From Rhodopseudomonas palustris HaA2 (GTDB taxonomy: Bacteria; Pseudomonadota; Alphaproteobacteria; Rhizobiales; Xanthobacteraceae): a DNA stretch of 64,000 bases. Below are positions 1 through 9,749 of this stretch, in pieces. Position numbers and translations under genes: made by a program. Within the stretch, counting starts at the first letter, position 1. Every line of letters starts with the position of its first letter. Below the pieces are notes generated by a model. It did not search any database, was not told the DNA's origin, and was given only the letters and a program-made list of their open reading frames with translations. The DNA lies in NCBI RefSeq assembly GCF_000013365.1, contig NC_007778.1, positions 3,410,001 to 3,474,000 of the forward strand. The letters run 5' to 3'.

Positions 1-144
1 GACCAGCCCACGCGCAGCCCGGCCCTCGGCGTGAATCGAGGAGGGGTTGCCTGCCAGCTCCATCGCCGCGGCCATCGCCGCCCGCGCCTGCGGCCGCAGC
101 GGCGTCGTCGCATTCCAGTCGAGATACACCCGGTCGGCCGTCAC
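1..144 (-). CDS. cysteine desulfurase (NifS/IscS-like), N-terminal fragment
   Basis: Only the first 48 codons lie in the window; the gene runs off the left edge. Reading leftward from a GTG at 144, preceded by an AAGGA ribosome site, the protein begins [18 protein letters not shown] and continues with [14 protein letters not shown]. These are the hallmark N-terminal blocks of class V PLP-dependent cysteine desulfurases (YLDxNATTPxRP and GNPSSxHxxGRxAR), which take sulfur from cysteine for Fe-S cluster or thiolation pathways. The catalytic lysine and cysteine are outside the window, so NifS-, IscS- and SufS-type members cannot be separated. It diverges from the hydrolase gene at 388; the 243 bp between them show no clear signal. 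Confidence 0.85.
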   Translation of the reverse strand, partial: MTADRVYLDWNATTPLRPQARAAMAAAMELAGNPSSIHAEGRAARGLV

Positions 145-387
145 GAATTTCCTGTCCTTCTGTAACAGCCTGAGCCGGTTCCATTTTTTAGAACCCGCGA
201 TCCGGGGTCGGATCTGGCGCGCTGCCCTGTTCAATATGCTTGCAATTGGCCCTGCGCTCCATGCTAGAACGCATCTCCCCGTTCATCCCGCCGTTGCCTG
301 ATCTGCCGGACGGCGGCCAACGGCCGTTTTGGCAGGGCCCGCGTGCGCCCGACGCGCCGGCCCACCCCAATCTACCAAGGATCGCTG

Positions 388-1035
388 ATGCCTGAAGTCA
401 TTTTCACCGGTCCCGCAGGCCGCCTCGAGGGCCGCTACCACCCCGCCAAGCAGAAGAACGCGCCGATCGCGATGGTGTTGCACCCGCATCCGCAGTTCCG
501 CGGCAGCATGAACCACCCGATCGTCTATCAGGTGTATTACGCCTTCGTGGCGCGCGGTTTCTCGGTGCTGCGCTTCAATTTCCGCGGTGTCGGCCGCAGC
601 CAGGGGTCGTTCGACCACGGCACCGGCGAATTGTCCGATGCTGCCTCGGCGCTCGACTGGGCCCAGACCATCAACCCCGAGGCGCGCGCCTGCTGGGTCG
701 CCGGCTTCTCGTTCGGCGCCTGGATCGGCATGCAGCTCCTGATGCGGCGGCCCGAGGTCGAGGGCTTCATCTCGATCGCGCCGGAGCCGAATCGCTACGA
801 TTTCTCGTTCCTGGCGCCCTGCCCGTCGTCCGGCCTGATCGTGCACGGCGAAAAGGACATCGTGGCGCCCGCCAAGGACGTCAACACGCTGGTCGAAAAG
901 CTGAAGACCCAGAAGGGCATCATCATCGACCAGCAGACCATCCCCGGCGCCAACCACTTCTTCGAGGACAAGATGGAGCCGCTGATGGAGACGGTGACGT
1001 CCTATCTCGACATGCGGCTGGCCAACGTCCGCTGA
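388..1035 (+). CDS. alpha/beta hydrolase (COG2945-type)
   Basis: A 215-residue single-domain alpha/beta hydrolase. The ATG at 388 is chosen because CAAGG precedes it and the fold starts at once (MPEVIFTGPAGRLEGRY); a longer in-frame extension to 343 has no family support. Visible motifs are HPHPQFRGSMNHP with the oxyanion-hole region, the nucleophile elbow GFSFGAW (serine near residue 112), an acidic loop HGEKDIVAP and the terminal GANHFF histidine. COG2945 members are soluble cytoplasmic esterase/hydrolases of unknown substrate. It stands alone between a divergent cysteine desulfurase gene and a palindromic repeat. The fold is secure; the substrate is not known. Confidence 0.88.
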   Translation: MPEVIFTGPAGRLEGRYHPAKQKNAPIAMVLHPHPQFRGSMNHPIVYQVYYAFVARGFSVLRFNFRGVGRSQGSFDHGTGELSDAASALDWAQTINPEARACWVAGFSFGAWIGMQLLMRRPEVEGFISIAPEPNRYDFSFLAPCPSSGLIVHGEKDIVAPAKDVNTLVEKLKTQKGIIIDQQTIPGANHFFEDKMEPLMETVTSYLDMRLANVR

Positions 1036-1045
1036 CGCTTCCGCC

Positions 1046-1199
1046 CGTCATTGCGAGGAGCACCCGGATCGGCGCTGCGCGCCGTCCGGGCACAGGCTCC
1101 GCGACGAAGCAATCCAGCTCCGTGCACTGCGCTCTGGATTGCTTCGCGGAGCCTGTCATCGGGCGGCGCTTCGCGCCGACCCGTTGGCTCGCAATGACG
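1046..1199. repeat. intergenic palindromic repeat, about 154 bp
   Basis: The element opens with CGTCATTGCGAG and closes with its exact reverse complement CTCGCAATGACG at 1188-1199. Inside is a second long inverted pair: ACAGGCTCCGCG...GAAGCAATCCAG (about 1090-1115) against CTGGATTGCTTCGCGGAGCCTGT (about 1134-1156), with a 2-nt bulge. Repeats with these ends are dispersed in Bradyrhizobium and Rhodopseudomonas intergenic regions. It sits between two converging genes (hydrolase and anmK), where it could also act as a transcriptional barrier; that role is inference. Confidence 0.8.
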
Positions 1200-1207
1200 C
1201 AGAAGGA

Positions 1208-2311
1208 CTACGGTCGCGCCAGCAGCCCGCCGGTCATCGGGAACGACACCCCGGTGGTCGCCGGATAGCTGAGCGGCAGGCCTTTCAGGCCGCGCGCGGC
1301 CAGGAATCCAAAGGCCTGCGCCTCCATCGCATCGGCCGACCAGCCGAGCGCGTCGGCGCTTTCGACCCGCGCCGGCTCGAGTTGCTCGCGCAGCATCCGC
1401 ATCATCGTCAGATTGCGCGCACCGCCGCCCGTGATCACGAAGCTGGTCGGCGGCTTCGGCAGCAGCGGCACGATGGCCGCGATCGCGCCCGCGGTAAACG
1501 CCGTCAACGTCGCCGCGCCATCGGCCGGCGACCAATCGCGCAATCCCAGCGAGGCGAAGTCGTTGCGGTCGAGCGATTTCGGCGGCCGCTGGGCGAAGAA
1601 CGGATGCTGCAGGGCGTCCGCGATCCAGCCTTCGTCCGCTGTGCCCTGGGCCGCGAGCCGGCCCTCACAATCGAACGGCTTGCCGATCGCGCGGAACACG
1701 AAATCGTCGAGCAGCGCATTGCCAGGCCCTGTATCGCAGGCGATCAGCGCATCGTTTCCGTCGATATAGGTGACGTTGGAGACGCCGCCGATATTGACCA
1801 CCACGATCGGCCCATCGCGGCCGAGCGATTGCGCCAGCGCGCGGTGATAGACCGGGACGAACGGCGCCCCCTGCCCGCCGGCCGCGACATCGGCCGCGCG
1901 AAAATCGTGCATCACCGGAATCCGGATCGCCTTCGCCAGTGCCTGGGCGTCGCCGATCTGCACCGTCAATTTGGCCGCGGGCCGGTGCAACACGGTCTGG
2001 CCGTGGAAGCCGACGATGTCGATGGCGCCGGCGGTGATCCGGTTCTGCGCGACGAAGGCCGCGACCGCCTCGGCGTGTGCGATCGTCACTGCGCGCTCGG
2101 CCTCGGCGAGGATGCCCGGCCGCGCGTCACGGCGGTCGAGACCGGTCGCCTCCGCCAGAGCCTGGCGCAGCAGGCCGCGCTCGGTCTCGGTATAGGGGCG
2201 ATAGCCGGAGGGGCCGAGCGCCGCCACGTGCCGGCCGTCGGTCTTGATCAGGGCGACGTCGACCCCGTCGAGCGACGTCCCGCTCATCAGTCCGATCGCC
2301 GTCATCATCAT
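1208..2311 (-). CDS. anmK: anhydro-N-acetylmuramic acid kinase
   Basis: A 367-residue kinase of the AnmK family, which phosphorylates and opens 1,6-anhydro-MurNAc recovered from peptidoglycan turnover to give MurNAc-6-phosphate. The N-terminal phosphate-binding motif GLMSGTSLDGVDVAL is intact, followed by GFHGQTVLHRP, NIGGVSNVTYI, CDTGPGNALLDD and the C-terminal TGGGARNLTMM ATP-site loop. The ATG at 2311 is preceded by GGAAAGG; a TTG further upstream has no ribosome site. Length matches the family (about 370). It is divergent from tyrS, as in many alphaproteobacteria. This is cytoplasmic wall recycling, consistent with the amidase, transglycosylase and M23 genes elsewhere in the window. Confidence 0.95.
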   Translation of the reverse strand: MMMTAIGLMSGTSLDGVDVALIKTDGRHVAALGPSGYRPYTETERGLLRQALAEATGLDRRDARPGILAEAERAVTIAHAEAVAAFVAQNRITAGAIDIVGFHGQTVLHRPAAKLTVQIGDAQALAKAIRIPVMHDFRAADVAAGGQGAPFVPVYHRALAQSLGRDGPIVVVNIGGVSNVTYIDGNDALIACDTGPGNALLDDFVFRAIGKPFDCEGRLAAQGTADEGWIADALQHPFFAQRPPKSLDRNDFASLGLRDWSPADGAATLTAFTAGAIAAIVPLLPKPPTSFVITGGGARNLTMMRMLREQLEPARVESADALGWSADAMEAQAFGFLAARGLKGLPLSYPATTGVSFPMTGGLLARP

Positions 2312-2348
2312 GGCAACGCGCCTTTCCGGCAGCCGAGGAAGGTCCAAC

Positions 2349-2375
2349 TTGTGTCAAACACCCAGTTCTTATAAT
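2349..2375 (+). promoter_or_regulatory. candidate sigma-70-type promoter of tyrS
   Basis: A consensus -10 box TATAAT lies at 2370-2375 in the anmK-tyrS gap. The upstream region offers only weak -35 matches (CTTGTG at 2348 with a 16-nt spacer or TTGTGT at 2349 with 15). Transcription from here would give a leader of roughly 85 nt before the tyrS ATG. Confidence 0.4.
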
Positions 2376-2468
2376 GCCACACGGTAACGCGATCGAAAGC
2401 CCTTGCAGGCATTCCGCGCTGCCGATCTGCGGCGAGCGTGAAATAACAGTGATCAGAGATCCAAAAAG

Positions 2469-3725
2469 ATGACCGCATTTAAGTCTGATTTTATGAACGT
2501 GCTCCAGCAGCGGGGCTTCGTTCATCAGATGTCCGACCCGGAATCGCTGGACGCGCTGGCAGCGCGCGGCGAGGTCGTCGCCTATGTCGGCTACGACTGC
2601 ACCGCGCCGTCGCTGCATGTCGGTCATCTCTTGTCGATCATGATGCTGCACTGGCTGCAGGCCACCGGCAACAAGCCGATCGCGCTGATGGGCGGCGGCA
2701 CCACGCGCGTCGGCGATCCGTCCGGCCGCGACGAGACCCGCAAGATCCTCACCTACGACCAGATCGACGCCAACAAGGAGTCGATCAAGGGCACGTTCGC
2801 GAAGTTCATCAAGTTCGGCGACGGCGCCAGCGACGCGCTGATGGCCGACAACGCCGAATGGCTGACCAAGCTGAACTACATCGAGATGCTGCGCGACATC
2901 GGCCGCCACTTCTCGATCAACCGCATGCTGACGATGGATTCGGTGCGGATGCGGCTCGAGCGCGAGCAGGAGCTGTCGTTCATCGAGTTCAATTACATGA
3001 TCCTGCAGTCCTACGACTTCGTCGAGCTGGCGCGGCGCTACAATTGCAACCTTCAGATGGGCGGCTCCGACCAGTGGGGCAACATCGTCACCGGCGTCGA
3101 CCTCGGCCGCCGCATGGGGACGCACCAGCTTCACGCGCTGACTTGCCCGCTGCTGACGACATCGTCCGGCGCCAAGATGGGCAAGACCGCCGCCGGCGCG
3201 GTCTGGCTCAACGGCGACATGCTGGCGCCCTACGACTACTGGCAGTACTGGCGCAACACCGAGGACGCCGACGTCGGCCGCTTCCTCAAACTGTTCACGC
3301 TGCTGCCGATCGACGAGGTCGAACGGCTGGCGAAGCTGCAGGGAGCCGAGATCAACGAGGCGAAGAAGGTGCTCGCCACCGAGGCGACCGCACTGATGCA
3401 CGGCCGTGAGACGGCGGAGAAGGCGGAGGCGACGGCGCGGACGACGTTCGAACAAGGCGGCACCGCGCAGGACCTGCCGAGCATCGACGTCACCCGCGCC
3501 GAGCTCGACGCCGGGATCGGCGTGCTCGCGGCGTTCGCCGAGAAGGCCGGCCTCGTCGCCTCCAACGGCGAGGCGCGGCGGCAGATCAAGGCCGGCGGCC
3601 TGCGGGTCAACGACGTCCTCGTGACCGACGAGAAGATGACGCTGACCCCGGCAGATCTCACCCCTGAGGGCGTGATCAAGCTGTCGATGGGCAAGAAGAA
3701 GCACGTCCTGCTCAGGCTCGCATAG
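2469..3725 (+). CDS. tyrS: tyrosine--tRNA ligase
   Basis: A 418-residue class I aminoacyl-tRNA synthetase that charges tRNA-Tyr. The Rossmann domain carries the HIGH-type motif HVGH (residues 50-53) in [19 protein letters not shown], the tyrosine-binding region [11 protein letters not shown], and the KMSKS-type loop as KMGKT (residues 236-240), the variant normal for this bacterial clade. The C-terminal 65 residues form an S4-like RNA-binding domain ([16 protein letters not shown]). The start gives the usual family N-terminus; the ribosome site is only a weak AAAAAG. The gene stands alone after a divergent anmK. Confidence 0.97.
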   Translation: MTAFKSDFMNVLQQRGFVHQMSDPESLDALAARGEVVAYVGYDCTAPSLHVGHLLSIMMLHWLQATGNKPIALMGGGTTRVGDPSGRDETRKILTYDQIDANKESIKGTFAKFIKFGDGASDALMADNAEWLTKLNYIEMLRDIGRHFSINRMLTMDSVRMRLEREQELSFIEFNYMILQSYDFVELARRYNCNLQMGGSDQWGNIVTGVDLGRRMGTHQLHALTCPLLTTSSGAKMGKTAAGAVWLNGDMLAPYDYWQYWRNTEDADVGRFLKLFTLLPIDEVERLAKLQGAEINEAKKVLATEATALMHGRETAEKAEATARTTFEQGGTAQDLPSIDVTRAELDAGIGVLAAFAEKAGLVASNGEARRQIKAGGLRVNDVLVTDEKMTLTPADLTPEGVIKLSMGKKKHVLLRLA

Positions 3726-3802
3726 CCCCATTCGCCGGCGGCGCTGTTCATTCCGGCGGAAACGCGCTCCATGGAGCCAACGTTTTCGGGAAGGACCGCA
3801 CC

Positions 3803-5029
3803 TTGGACCAGCGCGCATCGCAGCGGACCGGCCTCGTCGTGCTCGGCGTGTGCTTCGTGCTGTCGCTGCTCGGCCGCGGCCTGGGCGAGAGCTTCACCGT
3901 CTTCCTGCTGCCGATCTCGCAATCGTTCGGCTGGGACCGCGCCGAGGTGGTGTCGATCTATTCGCTGACTGCGCTGTGCAGCGGCATCGCCTCGCCCTTC
4001 GTCGGCCGTCTGTTCGACCGCTCCGGCCCGCGCCTCGTCTATATGCTCGGACTGCTGCTGCTCGGCGGCGCCTTCCTCGGTGCGGCCATCGCGCAGCAGC
4101 TCTGGCAATTGCAGCTCGCCGTCGGCCTCTGCGTCGGGCTCGGCATCGCCTTCACCGGCACCGTGCCGAACTCGATCCTGCTCGGCCGCTGGTTCGGACC
4201 GCGGCTGCCAACCGCGATGGCCGTGGTGTATTCCGCGACCGGCGCCGGCGTGCTGCTGCTGCTGCCGATCGCCCAGCTGCTGATCGAGCGTTCCGGCTGG
4301 CGCGGCGCCTACGAGTTGCTGGGCGCGGCGATGCTGCTGCTGCTGGTGCCGCTGCTGATGCTGCCGTGGCGGCGCTATGCCCAGGGTGCGCCGGGCGGCA
4401 TCGCGGCGCACGCCGCCTCGCTCGACGCACCCGACGACGGCTGGACGCTGCGCGCGGCGATGCGGCACCACGCGTTCTGGGCGCTGTTCGCGACGTTCTT
4501 CTTCACCGCGATCGGGATGTACGCGATCGCAGCCCAAGTCGTCGCCTATCTGATCGACGCCGGCTTTCCGCCGCTGCAGGCGGCGACCGCCTGGGGCTTC
4601 TCCGGCGTGGTGCTGGTGATCGGCATGCTCGGCGTGAGCTGGCTCGACGGCGTGATCGGCCGCCGGCCCTCGATCCTTTTCTCCTATGCGGTCTCGATCG
4701 CCGGCATCGTGATGCTGTGGCTGCTGAAATCCTATCCCGACTACGTCCTGCTGACCGGCTTCGTCGTCTGCTTCGGCAGCATGATCGGCTCGCGCGGCCC
4801 GCTGATCACCGCGACCGCGATGAAGCTGTTTCGCGGCCGGCACGTCGGCCTGATCTACGGCACGATCGCGATCGGCAGCGGGCTCGGCTCGGCGTTCGGC
4901 TCCTGGTGCGGCGGCCTGATCCACGACCTCAGCGGCAGCTACGACCCGGTGATCGGCTTCGCGCTGGTCGCCGTGCTGCTCGGGATGATTCCGTTTCTGG
5001 TGGTGCCGGCGCTGCGCGAGCGGTCCTGA
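3803..5029 (+). CDS. MFS transporter
   Basis: A 408-residue major facilitator superfamily permease with about 12 hydrophobic segments. The motif-A-like loop GRLFDRSGPRLVYMLG follows the second helix. TTG at 3803 is taken as start because a strong GGGAAGGA site sits 8 nt upstream; no in-frame ATG fits better. The repeated glycine-rich helices (GVCFVLSLLGRGLGESF and FSYAVSIAGIVMLWLL) resemble oxalate/monocarboxylate-type MFS members, but the substrate cannot be read from sequence. It follows tyrS by 77 bp and is probably transcribed separately. Confidence 0.88.
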   Translation: MDQRASQRTGLVVLGVCFVLSLLGRGLGESFTVFLLPISQSFGWDRAEVVSIYSLTALCSGIASPFVGRLFDRSGPRLVYMLGLLLLGGAFLGAAIAQQLWQLQLAVGLCVGLGIAFTGTVPNSILLGRWFGPRLPTAMAVVYSATGAGVLLLLPIAQLLIERSGWRGAYELLGAAMLLLLVPLLMLPWRRYAQGAPGGIAAHAASLDAPDDGWTLRAAMRHHAFWALFATFFFTAIGMYAIAAQVVAYLIDAGFPPLQAATAWGFSGVVLVIGMLGVSWLDGVIGRRPSILFSYAVSIAGIVMLWLLKSYPDYVLLTGFVVCFGSMIGSRGPLITATAMKLFRGRHVGLIYGTIAIGSGLGSAFGSWCGGLIHDLSGSYDPVIGFALVAVLLGMIPFLVVPALRERS

Positions 5030-5221
5030 TCCGAGCACCTGCAATATATTCGCAAAAACGCATGTTATCGCCGGCGGATTGCGGCAATGCGACGCCGCCA
5101 ATCAGAAAATCGTGTACGGCGATTTGCGCTCGATCAGCGCCCCGGCGCTCCCGGCGCGCAAGATAGCGTAGCGGCTATTCGCGCCGCTGCCATTCGCGCG
5201 CCCAAACTGTTCGGAGACATC

Positions 5222-5788
5222 ATGACCACGACCACCTTTGAATCCACGGGGAAGAGCCCGAGCACGTATGGCGGCTTCGCCGTCGCCCTTCATTGGCTGA
5301 TCTTCTTCGCCGTGATCGCGCTGTTCGCCTCCATGAATTATGCCCAGGGCCTGGAGAAAGCCGACCCGCTGCGCGGCACGCTGTACAATTGGCACAAGGC
5401 GATCGGCACGGTGGTGCTGGGCCTCGCGGTGCTGCGCGTTCTGTGGATCAGGATCCACGGTGCGCCGGACCTGGTGCCGTCGCCGCGGATCACCGAGGTG
5501 ATCGCCCGGATCAGCCACGGCCTGCTGTATCTGCTGCTGATCGCCCTGCCCGCCACCGGCGTCGGCATGACGCTGTTCTCCGGCCGCGGCATCGATCTGC
5601 TCGGCATCCCGCCGCTGCTCGAAGCCAACAAGGCGGTGGCCGGCGCACTGCACGCGGCCCACGGACCGCTGTTCCTGGCGACGGTCATCGTGGTGTTCAT
5701 CCACGTCATCGGCGCGCTGTGGCATCAATACGGCCGCCACGACGCCACGCTCGGCCGCATGGTGCCCTGGCTGCGCGTCAAGGAGTGA
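5222..5788 (+). CDS. cytochrome b561 family protein
   Basis: A 188-residue inner-membrane di-heme cytochrome b with four hydrophobic helices. Heme-ligand histidines sit where the family places them: VALHWLIFF in helix 1, WHKAIGTVVL in helix 2, and ALHAAHGPLF plus VVFIHVIGALWHQY in the later helices. The ATG at 5222 has GGAGA 5-9 nt upstream. Prokaryotic b561 proteins pass electrons from quinol or act as membrane superoxide oxidases; the role here is not fixed by context. It is convergent with the AsmA-like gene, 36 bp away. Confidence 0.92.
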   Translation: MTTTTFESTGKSPSTYGGFAVALHWLIFFAVIALFASMNYAQGLEKADPLRGTLYNWHKAIGTVVLGLAVLRVLWIRIHGAPDLVPSPRITEVIARISHGLLYLLLIALPATGVGMTLFSGRGIDLLGIPPLLEANKAVAGALHAAHGPLFLATVIVVFIHVIGALWHQYGRHDATLGRMVPWLRVKE

Positions 5789-5824
5789 GCGCCTCGCGCC
5801 TCACCACGACGATTGCATTGCGGA

Positions 5825-8800
5825 TCAATTCGGCGGCGCCGGGAAATCGGCGCCGCTGTTCTGCCGGCCGGTGTTGAATTCGAAGATCTTGCGCAGCACG
5901 CCGGGCGCCATCGCCGAGATCGGATTGACGCGCAGCACCGGCTGCCCCGGCGTCCCGACGACCTCATAGGTCACGCCGATCAGGCCCTCGTTGCTGCCGC
6001 CGCCGAGAAACAGGCCGACGATCGGGATCTGCCCGAACATGTTGTTCAAACCATACATCGGCACGAAGGTGCCGCTCATCCGGACCTGGTTGGCGGGATA
6101 GTCGATCGAGCCCTCGATCGTCGCACCGATCGTCGGCCCCTTCACCACGCCGTCGCGCACCGACAGCTGGCCGTTGTCCCGGGTGAACTCGGCCCGCAGC
6201 CGTGAGAACGCCACCCCCGTCGACGTGCCGCCGGGCGCGCCGGCGGCGGCGCGCTCGAGGGCGGCCTCTCCCTTGACGGTGAAGTCGCGGACGTTGATCA
6301 GCCCTTCCTTCTGGCGGGGCTCCGCGGTCGGCGGCTCGACCGCCAGCGCAAGCTGGCCGCCGTACATTTTCGAGTAGGTGTCGGAGAAGCGCAGGAATGC
6401 GCCGGCGTCGTTGGTCTCGAGAGCGATCACCTCGCGGCCGCGATTCTTGCCGCGCAATTCGGCGGTGATCGGCGTATCGCGGCCGAGCTTGCCGCTCAGC
6501 GTGAAGGTGCGGAATGCACCGTTGCGGCGGACCATTTTGACGTCGAGGCTGCGCAGCGCCTCGCCGAAATAGCCTGCGACAGCGCCGAGCTTGAGATCGA
6601 GATCGAAATCGAGGCTCTTGGTCTTGGCCTTCGGTTCGGCCTGGGTGCCCGACAGCGCCGACTTGATGAAACCGCGGCCGTCGAACACGTCGCCGCGCAT
6701 CACCACCTTGAGCACGCCGTCCTGGCCGCGCTCGGCCTTCAGCGTCGTCTTGTCGCCTTCGGAGGGCGAATACACCGGAAAGTTCGCGTTGATCAGGTCG
6801 CCGTCGCCATCGACTTCGAGCGAGCCCTTGATCAGCGTGCCGTTGCCTTCGATCTGAATGTCCTCGAACCGGATCGCCTGCGGCTTCTGAATGACGTTGA
6901 ACGTCGCGCGGGTCGTCTTGCCCGACGGCTTGGTCCAGCCGGGCAGGATGTTGTCGAGCTTCAGGGCGGTGAGGTCCGCGTCGATACCGAACTTGGTCTC
7001 GTGGTCGCTGTCGCCGATCTTGCCGACCAGCTTCACAGGCACGGCGCCGGAAACCGCGCTGCCGAGATCGAGCCCCAACTTGGCGCGACTGGCGTCATCC
7101 AGCGTCGACTGCAACCGGACATCGGCCTCGCCCTGCGCCGGCTTGCGATAGTCGAGCGTCGCGGGCTGCCCGTTGATCTTGACGTCGCCCTTGACCTGAT
7201 AGCCCTGATTGTTGGCGTTCACCTTCAGCGTGTTCGCCTCGAGCTTCTGCCCCATCACCAGCTTGTCGGCGGAAAAGCCGGTGACGTCGGCATTGATCGA
7301 ATAAGTGGTGTCGGCCTTGGTCAGTTCGCGCTGGATCGGCATGCCGAGCATGACCTGCGCGCTGACGGCGCCCTTGCTGGTGTTGGGATCCATCGGGACG
7401 TCGCTGACGTCGCTGAGCCGGCCCGACGACAGCACCTCGGCGACGGCCGGCACCGGTGCGTCCAGCTTGAACTTGATCCGCGACGGCGACGGCTTCGGCG
7501 CCATGTCCGGCACCTCGAACAGGATATCCGATAGCGCGATCTTGCGGCCGCTGGGCGTATCGGCGCCGGCTTGCGCGATCGCGACCGCAGCGGTGCGGCC
7601 GGTGACGCGAACCCGCATATCTGCGTCGCGCACCCAAGGCATGCCGTCGACCGGGTGGATGGTCGCACCGGTGCCGATGATATTGACCAGCAGCCCTTCG
7701 TCCGGAATCGGCGGCCCTCGCCGCGACAGGTTTTTCACCGGTGAATTGACGGCGATATCGATGCTCTGGATCGATCCCTTGTCGATCCGCTCATAGACCC
7801 ATTCCCGAACTTCCGGCACCACCAGGATCGGCCACATCCGCTTCAGCGCCGACACCGACATCGGCGTACCGGCCAGTCCGAGTTGCAGTCGCGGCTCGCC
7901 GCTGTAGTCGATGCTGCCGGAGCCGGCGACGCCGATCTCGCCGTTGTTGATGTCGGCCTGGGTCAGCAGCACCCGGCGATGGTCGGTGTCGAAGCTGACT
8001 CGAACGGCGATGCGGTTGAAGATCAGCGGCGCTTCGCCTTCCGCGCCGGGCAGCACGATGGTGCCGCCCGACAAAGCGAGCCGCCAATCCGGTGTACTGC
8101 CGTTCGGCGGCTCGAGCGCCGCCAGCAGCGTGACGCGGTTGGCGCCGGCGATGATCTTGAACGGCGCCATCAGCACGCGGCGGTTGGCATCCCATTCGAA
8201 ATTGAATTCCGCCTGATCGATCGCCATCGGATAATCGGGCGTGTCGTAATCGATCACGGTGCCGGCGCCGGCGACCAGCTTGCCGCGGAAATAGGTCGGC
8301 AGACCGTCGCGACCGATTTCACCCTTGAGATCGCCGGTGAGCGGGAAGTCGGCGCCGTAAGTCAGGTTCTTCAGCCGCAGCGCCAGCAGGATGTTGCGCG
8401 TGGGCACCTGATTGGCGTGCAACTCGACGGTGCGCACGCCATCCTGAGGCGGACCGACCTGAACCCGCAGCGACCACGCCTTCGCCCCCTCCTCGCCGAA
8501 GCTGAGCGCGACGCCGCCGCGGCTGGGACGGCGCAGGCTGAGACTGATGTTCTCGAAGCTCCAGCGATTGCCGCGCTGCTGGTCGTCGACGACGAGATTG
8601 CCGTTCTTCAGGCCGATCTCGTTGAGGTTCTGGCCATCGAGCCCCGTCAGGCTCAGGCTGTCGAGCCAATCGAGCCCGGCGAGCAGGCTCTTCATCGCAT
8701 CGCCGTCCCGGTCGGCCGCAGCGGGCGGCGCCGCACCGCCCGGCTGCGCCGGCGACACTGTGCCGTCTTGTCCGGGCGCCGTGGCAGCGGCGGGCGACTG

Positions 8801-9472
8801 GCCCGGCAAGGTGAATTCCGGTGGCTTGCGAGTCGAGGCGACGCCAGTCGCAATCGGCCGCTCGGTGTCGCCGGTCGACACCGTCACCTGGCCATCCGGC
8901 GTGATCCGGATCGCCAGTTCGGCATCGACCAGGCGCAGACTCTCCGCGCGCAATTTGCCGATCAGCAGGGCGCGGCCCGACAGCCGGACTTCCGCTTTCG
9001 GCGCAGTGGCAACAACCACATGGTCGCGGTCGCGCACCACGATATCGCGGATCCGAACCGCGACGCGAATCCGTCCGACCCGCTCGATCTGGGTTCCGCC
9101 GACCTCGACGGTGTTGCCGTTGCCGATGTTCTCTTCGATCGCGTCGGCCAGCCAGGGCGTCGCCATATCGAGATTGATCGGTCCGGCACCGAGCCGCAGC
9201 CACAGACCACCAAAACCGGCCGCCAGCACGAAGCCGACCACCAGCAGTGCGATCGCCATCCGCCTCAACCAGGGGGCTCCCGACAATCGGTGCTGCCAGC
9301 GCCGCATCGAATCGTCCACCCGGTGAAAGCCGAGCCCCCGTCTCGCCAGCAATTTGCGGGCGCGATGGCGCCCGGCCTCCTCGTGCTCGGGATCCCAGCC
9401 GCTCTCCTGCCAATGATCGGCGTCGTGGTGGGGATGCGGCCCGGATGCGTTTTGCGATGGGTCGCTGGCCAT
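5825..9472 (-). CDS. AsmA-like (YhdP/DUF3971-type) envelope protein
   Basis: A 1,215-residue protein with a charged, histidine-rich cytoplasmic N-tail (about 70 residues), one transmembrane helix (MAIALLVVGFVLAAGFGGLWL) and a very long beta-rich periplasmic body. The C-terminal 150 residues match the AsmA-like C-terminal region of YhdP homologues: VKGPTIGATIEGSIDYPANQ, SGTFVPMYGLNN and GLIGVTYEVVGTPGQPVLRVNP. Such proteins are thought to form groove-shaped bridges that carry phospholipid between inner and outer membrane. The start is uncertain: ATG at 9472 has GAGAGG very close to it, while an in-frame ATG at 9559 would add 29 residues. It is divergent from the peroxiredoxin gene. Confidence 0.85.
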   Translation of the reverse strand: MASDPSQNASGPHPHHDADHWQESGWDPEHEEAGRHRARKLLARRGLGFHRVDDSMRRWQHRLSGAPWLRRMAIALLVVGFVLAAGFGGLWLRLGAGPINLDMATPWLADAIEENIGNGNTVEVGGTQIERVGRIRVAVRIRDIVVRDRDHVVVATAPKAEVRLSGRALLIGKLRAESLRLVDAELAIRITPDGQVTVSTGDTERPIATGVASTRKPPEFTLPGQSPAAATAPGQDGTVSPAQPGGAAPPAAADRDGDAMKSLLAGLDWLDSLSLTGLDGQNLNEIGLKNGNLVVDDQQRGNRWSFENISLSLRRPSRGGVALSFGEEGAKAWSLRVQVGPPQDGVRTVELHANQVPTRNILLALRLKNLTYGADFPLTGDLKGEIGRDGLPTYFRGKLVAGAGTVIDYDTPDYPMAIDQAEFNFEWDANRRVLMAPFKIIAGANRVTLLAALEPPNGSTPDWRLALSGGTIVLPGAEGEAPLIFNRIAVRVSFDTDHRRVLLTQADINNGEIGVAGSGSIDYSGEPRLQLGLAGTPMSVSALKRMWPILVVPEVREWVYERIDKGSIQSIDIAVNSPVKNLSRRGPPIPDEGLLVNIIGTGATIHPVDGMPWVRDADMRVRVTGRTAAVAIAQAGADTPSGRKIALSDILFEVPDMAPKPSPSRIKFKLDAPVPAVAEVLSSGRLSDVSDVPMDPNTSKGAVSAQVMLGMPIQRELTKADTTYSINADVTGFSADKLVMGQKLEANTLKVNANNQGYQVKGDVKINGQPATLDYRKPAQGEADVRLQSTLDDASRAKLGLDLGSAVSGAVPVKLVGKIGDSDHETKFGIDADLTALKLDNILPGWTKPSGKTTRATFNVIQKPQAIRFEDIQIEGNGTLIKGSLEVDGDGDLINANFPVYSPSEGDKTTLKAERGQDGVLKVVMRGDVFDGRGFIKSALSGTQAEPKAKTKSLDFDLDLKLGAVAGYFGEALRSLDVKMVRRNGAFRTFTLSGKLGRDTPITAELRGKNRGREVIALETNDAGAFLRFSDTYSKMYGGQLALAVEPPTAEPRQKEGLINVRDFTVKGEAALERAAAGAPGGTSTGVAFSRLRAEFTRDNGQLSVRDGVVKGPTIGATIEGSIDYPANQVRMSGTFVPMYGLNNMFGQIPIVGLFLGGGSNEGLIGVTYEVVGTPGQPVLRVNPISAMAPGVLRKIFEFNTGRQNSGADFPAPPN

Positions 9473-9749
9473 GGCCTCTCGGTGCACGCGCTTTGTCGCA
9501 GCCTGATCGCCGAGGGAGGGTTTTGCGCCGACGCGCAGGATACGCTCCTGTGGCGGCATTTCTGCCCGATCCTCGGTTGAACTCTTGAACTCGCCCGCCG
9601 GCCCGCGGCCGACGCAACAATCGGGTGGTCTGGACGCCGAATCCTTGCAACCATATCCCGAGGCCGGCGGATTTGCCCAGCAGCGGCAGTGCCGCAGCGA
9701 ACTCCGGAGCGCCTTGTTTGACCCGTCGAAAGCGACGAAAGGAAGGCGT

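Noticed and set aside
2312-2347. Upstream TTG start for anmK
   Set aside because: No ribosome site; the ATG at 2311 has GGAAAGG and matches the family N-terminus.
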